From: Betaproteobacteria bacterium UKL13-2
Lineage (GTDB): Bacteria > Pseudomonadota > Gammaproteobacteria > Burkholderiales > Usitatibacteraceae
Direction of reading: 5' to 3'
NCBI GenBank assembly: GCA_001602455.1
Contig: CP012157.1
Coordinates: 553,733 to 617,732 of the forward strand
Length of the DNA: 64,000 bases
The notes beneath the pieces were generated by a model, which was given only the letters and a program-made list of their open reading frames with translations, searched no databases and had not been told where the DNA came from. Positions 18,762 to 27,487 of this stretch are shown one piece after another; position 1 is the first letter of the stretch; every line of letters begins with the position of its first letter. Made by a program: the position numbers and the translations under genes.

Positions 18762-19540
18762 GCCACGACCTCGCTCGCAACGTCCGCCCCGAGATAGGCT
18801 TCGATCACGTTGGGGTCGCGCTGCACATCGGCCGGAATACCATCGGCGATCTTTTTGCCGTAGTCAAGAACCGCCATACGATCACACAAGCCCATCACCA
18901 GCTTCACGTCGTGTTCAATCAACAGCACCGTCACACCTCGCTGGCGGATTGATTCGATCAGGCCGCGTAATGCCACCTTCTCCGTCGCGTTCATGCCTGC
19001 GGCAGGCTCATCAAGCGCCAATAACTTCGGATCGGTTGCCAGCGCCCGTGCGATTTCGAGACGGCGTTGATCACCATACGAAAGATGTTTGGCGACATCG
19101 TTGGCGCGGTGATCAATCTGTACAAATTTCAGTAGCTCATGTGAGCGCGCTTCAATCGCCGCTTCTTCTTCACGCGTCGCACGATCGCGCAGCATCGCCC
19201 CAAAAACACCGGCGTTGGTCCGAATATGCCGCCCTACCATCACGTTCTCAATGGCCGACAAATTCTGAAACAGGCGAATGTTTTGAAACGTCCTCGCAAT
19301 GCCCTTGGCTGCAATCCGATTAGGCGTCATATTCTCAAGCGTCTCGCCGTCAAACTTGACCGTACCGGCGTTGTGTTGGTAGAGCCCGGTGATAACGTTA
19401 AACATCGTCGTCTTGCCCGCACCATTGGGGCCAATCAAGCCAAAGATATGTCCCGCCTCAACACGAAACGAAACTTCTGACAATGCGGTTAGGCCGCCAA
19501 ACTGTTTGGTGACATTGTTGATCTCAAGCAGCGCGCTCAC
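18758..19540 (-). CDS. livG: Branched-chain amino acid ABC transporter ATPase LivG
   Basis: A 260-residue ABC ATPase with Walker A 'GPNGAGKT', the LivG-type signature 'LSYGDQRRLEIARAL' in place of LSGGQ, and Walker B 'LLALDEPAAGMN'. The substrate-permease contact region 'GIARTFQNIRLFQNLSAIENVMVG' is typical. It overlaps livM by 4 bp and livF by 4 bp, so the cytoplasmic and membrane parts are translationally coupled. Confidence 0.96.
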   Translation of the reverse strand: MSALLEINNVTKQFGGLTALSEVSFRVEAGHIFGLIGPNGAGKTTMFNVITGLYQHNAGTVKFDGETLENMTPNRIAAKGIARTFQNIRLFQNLSAIENVMVGRHIRTNAGVFGAMLRDRATREEEAAIEARSHELLKFVQIDHRANDVAKHLSYGDQRRLEIARALATDPKLLALDEPAAGMNATEKVALRGLIESIRQRGVTVLLIEHDVKLVMGLCDRMAVLDYGKKIADGIPADVQRDPNVIEAYLGADVASEVVA

Positions 19541-20619
19541 GATGTGCTCCGCGCTAATTCACGCTTCCGTACCGCAGATGGTAGCAGTCCCGCCGGACGG
19601 TAGAGCATCATGATGACCATCGCCAATCCGAACAACAACATACGCAATACGTCGGCTTCAATTATCTGCCGACCGAATATCGCGTGTTGGGCAGGCTCAA
19701 CCGTATAGCGTAGGATTTCTGGCACAAAGGACAGCAGCAACGCGCCAAGTACGACGCCCCAGACATTACCCATCCCGCCTAACACCACCATCGCCAAAAT
19801 CATGACTGACTCGGTGAGTGTGAAACTCTCTGGACTAATAAAGCCTTGAATCGACGCAAACACACCGCCGGCAATGCCACCAAAGGAGGCGCCCATCGCA
19901 AAGGCCAGCAACTTCAGATTGGTGGTGTTGATGCCCATCGAACGCGCCGCGAGTTCGTCTTCACGAATTGCCTCCCATGCGCGGCCGATGCGCGAATTTT
20001 GCAAACGCAGGTTGATGATGATGACGATGACAAGCACTGCCAGCAGAAAAAAATAGTACTTGATCTGGCCGTTTAGCGCGAAGTCGCCGATGCGCGTGGT
20101 GCGACCAAAGTCCAAAGTAAACAACTTGATCGAATCAATCGTCGCGATGCCCTTCGGGCCATTAGTGAGATTGATCGGCTCAGACAGGTTGTTCATAAAA
20201 ATACGAATGATTTCGCCAAAGCCAAGTGTCACAATGGCGAGGTAGTCGCCACGAAGTTTGAGGGTTGGCGCACCGAGCATGATGCCGAACAAACACGCCA
20301 CCATGGCACCGATGGGTAGAATGATCCAGAAGGGCAAGTGAATGCCGAAGTGCGGTGACGCAAGCAGTGCGTAGACGTAGGCGCCGACGGCAAAAAAAGC
20401 GATGTATCCCAAATCCAATAGACCGGCAAATCCGACCACGATATTCAGGCCGAGCGACAACAGCACAAATAAAATCGCGAAGTTAGTCAGACGCACCCAA
20501 GCTGTTCCGGCCATCGATAGCACAAACGGCAGTGCAACCAGTGCGACCACAATCATCGCCACGCCCAAGGTGAGGACCAACGGACTTTTGCGGAATCGTT
20601 CTGGCAAATAGGAGGTCAT
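19537..20619 (-). CDS. livM: Branched-chain amino acid ABC transporter permease LivM
   Basis: A 360-residue polytopic permease. Typical LivM sequence is visible: 'NIVVGFAGLLDLGYIAFFAVGAY', 'GDYLAIVTLGFGEIIRI' and 'NSRIGRAWEAIREDELAARSMGI', the last being the cytoplasmic coupling helix that contacts the ATPases. It lies 111 bp after livH; this gap holds no recognisable feature. It forms a heterodimeric channel with LivH. Confidence 0.96.
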   Translation of the reverse strand: MTSYLPERFRKSPLVLTLGVAMIVVALVALPFVLSMAGTAWVRLTNFAILFVLLSLGLNIVVGFAGLLDLGYIAFFAVGAYVYALLASPHFGIHLPFWIILPIGAMVACLFGIMLGAPTLKLRGDYLAIVTLGFGEIIRIFMNNLSEPINLTNGPKGIATIDSIKLFTLDFGRTTRIGDFALNGQIKYYFFLLAVLVIVIIINLRLQNSRIGRAWEAIREDELAARSMGINTTNLKLLAFAMGASFGGIAGGVFASIQGFISPESFTLTESVMILAMVVLGGMGNVWGVVLGALLLSFVPEILRYTVEPAQHAIFGRQIIEADVLRMLLFGLAMVIMMLYRPAGLLPSAVRKRELARSTS

Positions 20620-20730
20620 ATTGATTTCAGTAATGGCTTACAGCCAATGCAATCGGACATTGCGGGCGCGGACAAGGTCAGACGCGTGGAGGCACAACGC
20701 CACATCGGCAAGCGCACAAGCCCAATAACG

Positions 20731-21729
20731 TCAAGCACGGTCAGAGACCCGTTCACCGAGCAACCCCTGTGGACGAAACACCAGCACAAGGATCAGCACA
20801 ATAAATGCGAAGACGTCTTTGTAGCTGGAGCCAAAGACAGCCATATTGCTGTTTGCTTCGCACAACGCGCTAAAACCGGGAAGAAATTTATTCAGCGTGC
20901 AGACGTTGGTCAGGTCGCCCATATAACCCGCCCCAAAGGCTTCGATGAGGCCGATGAGAATGCCGCCGAGTACGGCCCCCCCCAAATTACCGATACCGCC
21001 CAATACCGCCGCGCAAAATGCTTTAAGGCCAAGCAGGAAACCCATCTGGTAGTGAGCGATACCGTAGTAGCTACCAATCATGACACCGGCGATGGCGCCC
21101 AAGCCGGCACCGACGACGAACGTAAATGAAATGACATGGTTGGGGGATACCCCCATCAGGCCGGCCACGTCGGGCCGTTGTGACACCGCACGCATGGCGA
21201 TACCAATTCGCGTTTTGTAAACCAGAGCGATCAGCCCCGCCATCATCAATACCGACAACACCATGATGGCAATCTGCACATTGGTGATCGTTGCCGCGGT
21301 TTCCGAGTTGGACAACGCGAAAGACTGCGTCTTAATGATTTGTGGGAACGGAATGTAGTTGCGCCCCCAGATAAGCAGCGCCAAGTGTTGCAGGATCATC
21401 GATACGCCGATGGCGGTGATTAACGGTGCCAGACGCGGCGCACTACGCAGCGGTCGATAGGCAACACGTTCAACCAGATAACCGACCGCCATACACGCCG
21501 GAATGGCAGCGAGCACGGCAATAAGAACGATGGCTAACGGCGGCACACCCGATCCCGCCAGCCCCAGGATGACCGACATTGCTACCATGGCACCAATCAT
21601 CACCACTTCGCCATGCGCGAAGTTGATGAGCTGGATGATGCCGTAAACCATGGTGTAGCCGAGCGCTACAACGGCGTAAACACAGCCGAGGGTGAGACCA
21701 TTGATAAGTTGTTGTAGAAAGACATCCAT
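20731..21729 (-). CDS. livH: Branched-chain amino acid ABC transporter permease LivH
   Basis: A 332-residue permease beginning 'MDVFLQQLINGLTLGCVYAVVALGYTMVYGIIQLINFAHGEV', a LivH hallmark here quoted in part, with the coupling segment 'GIAMRAVSQRPDVAGLMGV'. It is the first membrane component after the livK gene, separated from it by a strong hairpin terminator at 21770-21797. Expression below that terminator should be lower than that of the binding protein. Confidence 0.95.
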   Translation of the reverse strand: MDVFLQQLINGLTLGCVYAVVALGYTMVYGIIQLINFAHGEVVMIGAMVAMSVILGLAGSGVPPLAIVLIAVLAAIPACMAVGYLVERVAYRPLRSAPRLAPLITAIGVSMILQHLALLIWGRNYIPFPQIIKTQSFALSNSETAATITNVQIAIMVLSVLMMAGLIALVYKTRIGIAMRAVSQRPDVAGLMGVSPNHVISFTFVVGAGLGAIAGVMIGSYYGIAHYQMGFLLGLKAFCAAVLGGIGNLGGAVLGGILIGLIEAFGAGYMGDLTNVCTLNKFLPGFSALCEANSNMAVFGSSYKDVFAFIVLILVLVFRPQGLLGERVSDRA

Positions 21730-21769
21730 CGATGGATATTAGCTGATGCGTTGCCGTTATTCACAAAAG

Positions 21770-21797
21770 AAAACGGCACCGTCCCCGGTGCCGTTTT
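21770..21797 (-). terminator. Intrinsic terminator after livK
   Basis: A perfect 12-bp stem (AAAACGGCACCG with its complement) around a 4-base loop, with T-rich sequence on the minus strand, lies 17 bp beyond the livK stop and before livH. It probably terminates most livK transcripts, with read-through feeding livHMGF. Confidence 0.9.
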
Positions 21798-21814
21798 GTT
21801 CGCCTAAGTTGCGC

Positions 21815-23104
21815 TTACTTCTTTGGTGCTTCTGCAGGTGCGCCGGGGGCTGGTGCAGTTGCCGGTGCGGCGGCAGGCGCGGCAGCGGCAGGCGCTGGTG
21901 CAGCGGCTGCTTCAAACTTGGTCGCTACCCCGTTCTTGATGATCGAGACTGGATCGATCTTGCCGTCCTTACCCAAGAAGATGGTGATTTCAGCGTCTTT
22001 ACGATCACCTTTAGCATCAAACTCGACCTTGCCGGTTGCCCCGGTGAAGCTGACTTTGAAAAGCTCAGGAGCAAATTTTGCCGGGTCTGCGGAGTTTGCT
22101 AACTTCATCGCCTCTACAACCGCGAGCGTGGCGTCGTAGAAGTATGGTGCATATTGCAGCACGTCGGTCTTGAATTTCGTCTTAAAGCCATCGGTGAACT
22201 CTTTAGTTGCAGCCGATGCCGGTAGCCCCGCTTGCGAGCACACCAGACCGTTGGCAGCAGCGTCACCGGCGAGCTTGAACATTTCATTGGTACAAGCGCC
22301 ATCGCCGAAGGTGAAGGTCGCTTTGATGCCCAACTCACGCGCTTGCTTGAGCATCGGTCCGCCGGTTTGGTCCATACCGCCGTAGAAAACGACATCAGGA
22401 TTCTTCGCCTTGATCTTGGTGAGGATTGCCTTAAAGTCGGTTTCGGTATCGGTGGTTTGCTCGTTGGCGACGATGCTGACCTTGGCGGCCTTGAGCGTCT
22501 TTTCAACTTCCTTGGCAAGGCCTTCACCGTAGGCAGTCTTATCGTGGGCGATCGCCACTTTTTTGCCCTTCAATTCGCTGGCGATGTAAGCCGCGATTGC
22601 AGGACCTTGCTGATCGTCACGACCAACCGTGCGGAACACCGTTTTCAAACCACGCTCAGTCAGTGTTGGGTTGGTGGCCGAACCGGAAATCATCGGGATG
22701 CCAGCTTTGTCATAAATTTCAGACGCGGGAATTGAAACGCCTGAATTCAAGTGACCGATCACTGCCGCGACCTTGGCATCAACCAATTGCTGCGCAATGG
22801 TGGTGCCGACTTTCGCATCACCCTCGTCGTCTTTGCTGATCATTTCAAGTTTGAGGACTTTGCCGTCAATCTTGATTTTCTTAGCGTTGGTTTGGTCGAC
22901 GGCCAAGGCCACGCCGTTTTCGTCGTCTTTACCCAAATGCGGTGTTTTCTTCGTCAACGGACCGGCATGGGCAATCTTCACAACAACGGTTGGCTCCGCT
23001 GGTGCAGCCGGTTTCGCAGGCTCAACTTTAGGCTCTTCTTTACCGCAGCCAACCAGACTGGCGGCGAGCATTGCAGCGAATACAAGTTTGTACGAGTTTT
23101 TCAT
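21815..23104 (-). CDS. livK: Branched-chain amino acid ABC transporter substrate-binding lipoprotein
   Basis: About 429 residues from the ATG at 23104, preferred because a GGAG Shine-Dalgarno precedes it and a lipoprotein signal follows ('MKNSYKLVFAAMLAASLVGCGKEE', lipobox LVGC, shown in part). An in-frame start at 23182 would bury the signal. The mature part is a type I periplasmic binding protein with 'VKIAHAGPLTKKTPHLGKD' and 'AVIGHLNSGVSIPASEIYDKAGI'. The final 30 residues are an Ala/Pro-rich low-complexity tail of the PAPAAAAP type, unusual for the family. Followed directly by a terminator, then the permease genes. Substrate may be an amino acid or other small carboxylate. Confidence 0.93.
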   Translation of the reverse strand: MKNSYKLVFAAMLAASLVGCGKEEPKVEPAKPAAPAEPTVVVKIAHAGPLTKKTPHLGKDDENGVALAVDQTNAKKIKIDGKVLKLEMISKDDEGDAKVGTTIAQQLVDAKVAAVIGHLNSGVSIPASEIYDKAGIPMISGSATNPTLTERGLKTVFRTVGRDDQQGPAIAAYIASELKGKKVAIAHDKTAYGEGLAKEVEKTLKAAKVSIVANEQTTDTETDFKAILTKIKAKNPDVVFYGGMDQTGGPMLKQARELGIKATFTFGDGACTNEMFKLAGDAAANGLVCSQAGLPASAATKEFTDGFKTKFKTDVLQYAPYFYDATLAVVEAMKLANSADPAKFAPELFKVSFTGATGKVEFDAKGDRKDAEITIFLGKDGKIDPVSIIKNGVATKFEAAAAPAPAAAAPAAAPATAPAPGAPAEAPKK

Positions 23105-23264
23105 GGACAGCTCCAAGGTGGATTTCGAAATTTCTGGTGAAAGGTGCTCTGTAAACGCACTGCCGCCCCCTGTGTTTGTCATCCAGTCAAAATGCTGGAC
23201 TCAGACAACGTTCAAAGAGGAGGCTGTGTGGGATAAATCAGTGGGAAGCCTTAGGTCTCCCCTG

Positions 23265-23283
23265 AATGCCGCAGCGCGGCATT
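23265..23283 (-). other. Hairpin in the livK leader
   Basis: AATGCCGC and GCGGCATT flank a 3-base loop in the predicted 5' leader of livK. Its role is unknown. Confidence 0.4.
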
Positions 23284-23293
23284 ACAGCCTTGC

Positions 23294-23323
23294 ATTATGC
23301 TGACGGCAAAAATTACTTGTCAA
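23294..23323 (-). promoter_or_regulatory. livK: Predicted sigma-70 promoter for livK
   Basis: On the minus strand, TTGACA (23323-23318), an 18-base spacer and CATAAT (23299-23294) form a good sigma-70 match about 190 bp upstream of the livK start, implying a long leader. The 339-bp stretch 23105-23443 holds this promoter, the leader hairpin and no gene. Confidence 0.55.
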
Positions 23324-23443
23324 TCTGAAAAATTGCAATTTTCACCCTGATGCGTAGGCACCACAGGCGTAGCGTCGAGGCGGTGCCACCAACACAATCG
23401 CGCTACTCCCGTCGGCCAAAATTGGACGGTTTGCAGTCAATCC

Positions 23444-23782
23444 CTATTTCTTGCCTGGTGGTATGTCCAACACGGCTTTTACCATTTTCTGAATATCGGC
23501 TTCTGGTACGTGCCCGTGGGGCGGCATTGGCACCGGCCCATAAACCCCAGAGCCCCCCGCCTTCACTCTTGCGGCCACTTTTGCAACAGTCGCCGTCGCA
23601 TCTTTTTTGTAGGCATCGCGGTGCTTGTCCGCAACGTCTTGGTATGCCGGCCCAACCAGCTTTTTGTTGTCGGCATGGCATGCCGTGCAAGCATATTTTT
23701 TGTGAAGCTCGTCCATCGCGAGTAGGTTGGTCGAGACAAACAGCCCGAGGACGGCAAAAATCGTTTTTCTCAGACAATTCAT
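23444..23782 (-). CDS. Small class I cytochrome c (c551/c552-like)
   Basis: A 112-residue periplasmic monohaem cytochrome from the ATG at 23782, which has a GAGAAG ribosome-binding site. Frames starting further upstream lack a signal. A signal peptide ending near 'STNLLA' is followed by the haem site 'CTACH' and a C-terminal Met ligand region 'VYGPVPMPPHGHVPEADIQKMV'. Such proteins carry electrons between the bc1 complex and terminal oxidases or peroxidases; the oxidase cluster is elsewhere in this window. It appears monocistronic. Confidence 0.9.
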   Translation of the reverse strand: MNCLRKTIFAVLGLFVSTNLLAMDELHKKYACTACHADNKKLVGPAYQDVADKHRDAYKKDATATVAKVAARVKAGGSGVYGPVPMPPHGHVPEADIQKMVKAVLDIPPGKK

Positions 23783-24060
23783 GATCTTCTCACTGGTACG
23801 TTGGCGTAGGCGCAAAACTATACAAAAAAACACCATCTGGCGCAAACACCACGCCCCAGGCGGCAGCGAGTATTGAATATCCGCCGTACCTGCAACATAC
23901 GATACACAGACGATTGTGCTAACTTAGCGCCTACAGCGTCGCATTCTCGTGAATTCTGTGGATCAAACCCGCTGCCCTCGTTGATTGACTTTTTCGGCGA
24001 CGATCTTTCAGCGCACGTTCACTTTTTCAGCTTACGTTCACTTATCCCATTGGGGTCGAT

Positions 24061-24288
24061 ATGCCTCTTGCCGTCATCGCCGTCATCATCTTGGTCATGA
24101 AGATTGCCGAGATTAACCCAGTCGCCAACTGGTCATGGTTTTGGGTGTTACTGCCCTTTGGACTGCTCGCCTTTTGGTGGGAATTTTTGTCTAAGTGGAT
24201 CGGCTGGGACAAGCGCGCAGCGACACAGAAAATAGCTGAAGACGCACGCGCCGCAGAGGAACTCAAAAAGAAAAACCGTGGCTTCTAG
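24061..24288 (+). CDS. Small Trp-rich membrane protein (TIGR04438 type)
   Basis: A 75-residue protein matching the TIGR04438 small Trp-rich family, which is characteristic of betaproteobacteria. One N-terminal hydrophobic helix is followed by 'NPVANWSWFWVLLPFGLLAFWWEF', which concentrates tryptophans (quoted in part), and a charged C-terminal tail (KKKNRGF). Function is unknown. It converges on the amidase gene with a 4-bp overlap of the two coding ends. Its presence supports the taxonomic call. Confidence 0.85.
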   Translation: MPLAVIAVIILVMKIAEINPVANWSWFWVLLPFGLLAFWWEFLSKWIGWDKRAATQKIAEDARAAEELKKKNRGF

Positions 24289-25664
24289 CCGCGTGGAGCC
24301 GATCTCCCTGTCGACCATTGAGCCGAAAGTGCGCTTTCGATGGCAACCCCGAGACGCTGCAACTTGGCGTCGCCATTGGTTTCGCCCACCACCATCAGCC
24401 CCACTGGCGCGTCGCCGGCGGCATGGCAGGGAAGCGACCACGCTGGTCGGTTTAGCACATTGAATGGCGCGGCGTTACGCAAAAGCAGCGAATTGATGCG
24501 GTAGAGGTCTTCATCGGACCGATCAAGTTCTGCCAACGCTGGCGCCACAATGGGCACCGTGGGCGTCAGTAAGGCATCGAATCCGGCGGTCGTTTTGTTT
24601 GCAGACGCCATCAGCTTTTCGCGCAGAACGTGCAGACTCTGATAGTCTTTTTCTTTCATGTTGGCGCCGAGCATCAACCGCTTTGCCACACGCGGGTCAA
24701 ACGCCGCCTCGCTGGTTTCGAGGCGCTCGCGGTGTAGTCGATACGCCTCATAGCCTGAAAAATTCACCAGTCGGCTACCATCGAATTCGTCTTGCAACTC
24801 TTGGAACCTGAACTCCTTGATGGTGGCACCGGCGCGAGAGATGCGCGTCAGCGCCGATGCAAATGCGCGCTCGACGGGTTGATCAAGTTTGTCGAGCAAG
24901 ATCGTGGTTGGCACGCCAAAAGTCAGGCCGCGCAAACTCGCGGGTTCGCGAGTTGAAATTGACTCACCTGCCATCGCGCGATCCAACAGAATGCAGCAGT
25001 TGGCCGATACGCCGAGGGGGCCAATCGAATCGCGTGTGGGCGAGAGCGGAAAGGCACCCGCCAGCGGTACCCGGGCTTGCGTTGGTTTGTAGCCTGCGAG
25101 GCCACATAACGCTGCCGGGATTCGCACCGAACCGCCGGTGTCCGAACCAATGGCCGCCGCCGCCATACCATCGGTGACACTCACCGCCCCACCCGAGGTC
25201 GAGCCACCGGGGATGCGTTTGGTGGCGCGGTCCCATGGATTGAGCGGCGTGCCGTAATGGCAGTTGGTGCCGTGACCGCCATAGGCAAACTCAGTCATGT
25301 TGGTGCGACCCATCAAAATCACGCCCGCCGCTTTTAACCGTGCAATCGCCGGGGCGTCCCGCCCGGCCGGTGGCGCATTGGCCAAGATGGTCGAACCCGC
25401 GCGCGTGACCTCGCCCGCGACGTCGAATAAATCTTTGATTGATATCGGAATGCCGGCCAAGGGGCCAAGTGCCGCACCGCTTGCACGCGCCCGGTCAACC
25501 GCAAGCGCACCTCGGCGGGCGGCGTCACGATAGACCGCGATAAAGGTGCGCGAACCTTCACCTAACGCGTCATCAATTGCGGCGAGATACTGCTCGACGA
25601 GCGTGGCGGAAGTTACCTCACCGGTACTGAGGTCGATTGCAAGTTGGGAAATTGTTTTGACCAT
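24285..25664 (-). CDS. Amidase signature family enzyme
   Basis: A 459-residue amidase with the Ser-cisSer-Lys triad: Lys77 in 'GIPISIKDLFD', cis-Ser155 in 'GGSTSGGAV' and nucleophile Ser179 in 'GSDTGGSVRIPA'. The family hydrolyses carboxamides; substrate cannot be inferred. It is not GatA of an amidotransferase complex on context, since gatB and gatC are absent. The gene stands alone on the minus strand. Length and all motifs are intact, so it should be active. Confidence 0.9.
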   Translation of the reverse strand: MVKTISQLAIDLSTGEVTSATLVEQYLAAIDDALGEGSRTFIAVYRDAARRGALAVDRARASGAALGPLAGIPISIKDLFDVAGEVTRAGSTILANAPPAGRDAPAIARLKAAGVILMGRTNMTEFAYGGHGTNCHYGTPLNPWDRATKRIPGGSTSGGAVSVTDGMAAAAIGSDTGGSVRIPAALCGLAGYKPTQARVPLAGAFPLSPTRDSIGPLGVSANCCILLDRAMAGESISTREPASLRGLTFGVPTTILLDKLDQPVERAFASALTRISRAGATIKEFRFQELQDEFDGSRLVNFSGYEAYRLHRERLETSEAAFDPRVAKRLMLGANMKEKDYQSLHVLREKLMASANKTTAGFDALLTPTVPIVAPALAELDRSDEDLYRINSLLLRNAAPFNVLNRPAWSLPCHAAGDAPVGLMVVGETNGDAKLQRLGVAIESALSAQWSTGRSAPRG

Positions 25665-26074
25665 TGTGTTTTGACCATTGGCGGCATGTTTTTTTGAGAC
25701 GAGCTGAAATCAATATTGGGCCAATCCGCTTCAACCACTGACCCTCGATCAACATCGGGAAAGTTGACTGAGTTCGCCATAAAACAATTGGCGTGCGCTT
25801 TTTCGCCGTAGGTCAGCGGAGCCGCCGCGCGTGTATGCCGAGTGCGGGTGCGGGTGAGGTTCACCGCCGTCTGCAGGCCAGTGGAGCGAGATGTGAAATT
25901 TATTTTCGTCGGCCTTGTTTTCGTTAGCCATTTTTGTCCTCAATGTGCAGATCTCAATGGCATGAAAGCAGCATCACGATACCGTCCAATCTTCCAATCG
26001 CTCAGAAGCAGCGCCCCGCAGTAACACCCCACAGTAACAACCCGAAGCTGCGGCCGACCCAGGAAACATTCAAG
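25665..26074. other. Gene-poor gap with a degenerate family A repeat
   Basis: The 410-bp gap between the amidase and the exonuclease-fold gene has no convincing gene. Two short minus-strand frames (25749-25943 and 25613-25864) lie in different phases and resemble no family I recognise; they could be remains of a frameshifted gene. The right part, 25982-26078, is a decayed copy of the 245-bp repeat. Confidence 0.5.
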
Positions 26075-26078
26075 CTAG
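25982..26078 (+). repeat. Degenerate copy of MITE-like family A
   Basis: CCGTCCAATC, CCAATCGCTCAGAAGCAGCG and the end GACCCAGGAAACATTCAAGC match successive blocks of the family A right half with point changes and deletions. It is older than the copies at 57.6 kb and runs to the end of the adjacent gene. Confidence 0.6.
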
Positions 26079-27370
26079 AACTTAAGGCTTGCGATACGCG
26101 GACAGTGGTCGCTGGTTTCAATTTTTTGATTGGGCACGGTTGCCACCGCGACCCTGCGCGACGCAATGGTACCCGGGTTAATCGCCTTGAGTGCGTCGCT
26201 GATCACGATATGGTCCAGCCCAGTAAACCCGCTACAGCCACCGTCTTTCGTCGATAGTGGCACCTGGTGCATGGTCGGTGTGCCGTCTGAAATTTCTTGC
26301 CACAGGTATTTCGTCGAGACTTTGCCATCGGTGCCAACATTGTTCGGGCTGGCGGGGTCGGTGCCGTCGGCACGAACTTCATTGGCCTTCGGTGCCAAGG
26401 CGAGCTCGTCATCAATACGGCGATTAAAGTCGCCTAGCAGCACAAACCGCGGGGTCTTCGCGGCAACACGCTCAATCCAGTTTTCTAAAATCGGAACTTG
26501 GCGGTTCAGCACTTCACACGCTTCATTCGCATCGGTGAGCATTCGACCCGGATAGCGTGGGTCGCTATTGGTCACGCTTGCACAAGCCGCCTTCAAATGA
26601 ATATTCATCAACGTCACTGGCTGATCATTAACCGTTAGCGTGAGCGCGAGTCCCGGGCGAACCGAACGAAACGTGGCCGGATCATTGGGAGGATCTTTTA
26701 TCGCAAGCGCGGGCTCAACCACGCACTGCGCTGGTTTTGAGGTCACTGTTTTGTCCCACGCAAACGCCAGCGTTTGAAATGCCGTGTGTTTGGCATCACA
26801 AACATCAAATTTGTCTGCATATTGGCCGAGAACAAGCTTGATGACCGCAGACGAGCGTACTTCTTGGAACGCAATCACACGAACACCGTCACGCGAAATG
26901 AGACCCTCAACCGTTTCGCGGAGTTTGTCGAGTTTCTCTTGGTAGGCCGCAGGCGTCCGCGTCACATTAGGATCAGGCCGCGGCTGTCCTAGTACAGGCG
27001 CCTCGCCACTTCGGTAGGCATTACAGGGCGCAATCAAATTCGATGCCGCAGGGCCACCCGCGGCTTTAAGCACGGCGTCTTGACATTGCGTGGCACGCGC
27101 CGTTTCTTCGGATGTAGCGGCGGTCGCACCACGTACGATGCGCGCGCGCGTATCGCACCAATTCACCGTCGCCGACGCGCAGACCGCCAAATGTTTCTTG
27201 AAGTCATCCGGCGTGCCAGCCCACGCCATATTAAACGCAGCAACACCAACCGGCGCCGCTTGGTTCGAAGCCAACGCTTGGGCGAGGCTGAAATTCGCCG
27301 CAATCATGGCAGAGATAAAAATGGATGAAGCAAATCGTTGAATAGGACGCATGATGGACATCGTGGGCAT
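26075..27370 (-). CDS. Secreted endonuclease/exonuclease/phosphatase-fold protein
   Basis: A 431-residue protein with an N-terminal signal peptide ending near 'LAQALA' and the exo-endo-phosphatase (DNase I-like) motifs: 'NMAW' early, 'IAFQEV' (metal-binding Glu), 'FVLLGDFNRRIDD', 'LDHIVIS' and the terminal 'SDHCPRIASL'. All catalytic His and Asp positions are therefore present. An insertion of about 90 residues with four Cys, between the first strand and the Glu motif, may be disulfide-bonded in the periplasm. Substrate (nucleic acid or phosphoester) is unknown. Monocistronic. An internal Met at residue 7 is an alternative start. Confidence 0.85.
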   Translation of the reverse strand: MPTMSIMRPIQRFASSIFISAMIAANFSLAQALASNQAAPVGVAAFNMAWAGTPDDFKKHLAVCASATVNWCDTRARIVRGATAATSEETARATQCQDAVLKAAGGPAASNLIAPCNAYRSGEAPVLGQPRPDPNVTRTPAAYQEKLDKLRETVEGLISRDGVRVIAFQEVRSSAVIKLVLGQYADKFDVCDAKHTAFQTLAFAWDKTVTSKPAQCVVEPALAIKDPPNDPATFRSVRPGLALTLTVNDQPVTLMNIHLKAACASVTNSDPRYPGRMLTDANEACEVLNRQVPILENWIERVAAKTPRFVLLGDFNRRIDDELALAPKANEVRADGTDPASPNNVGTDGKVSTKYLWQEISDGTPTMHQVPLSTKDGGCSGFTGLDHIVISDALKAINPGTIASRRVAVATVPNQKIETSDHCPRIASLKF

Positions 27371-27487
27371 TGATATAAATGAAGATCGTCATTATGACCA
27401 TTTCGCCCATACATCGCCGTCCATTCTTCGGGTGCGATAATGCTGGCCTTTGACGAAATTCGACGCGCTGCACGCTGTGCGCATACT

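Noticed and set aside
24285-25664. GatA subunit of Asp/Glu-tRNA amidotransferase
   Set aside because: No gatB or gatC adjacent; the sequence fits a general amidase with a complete triad but nothing specific to GatA.
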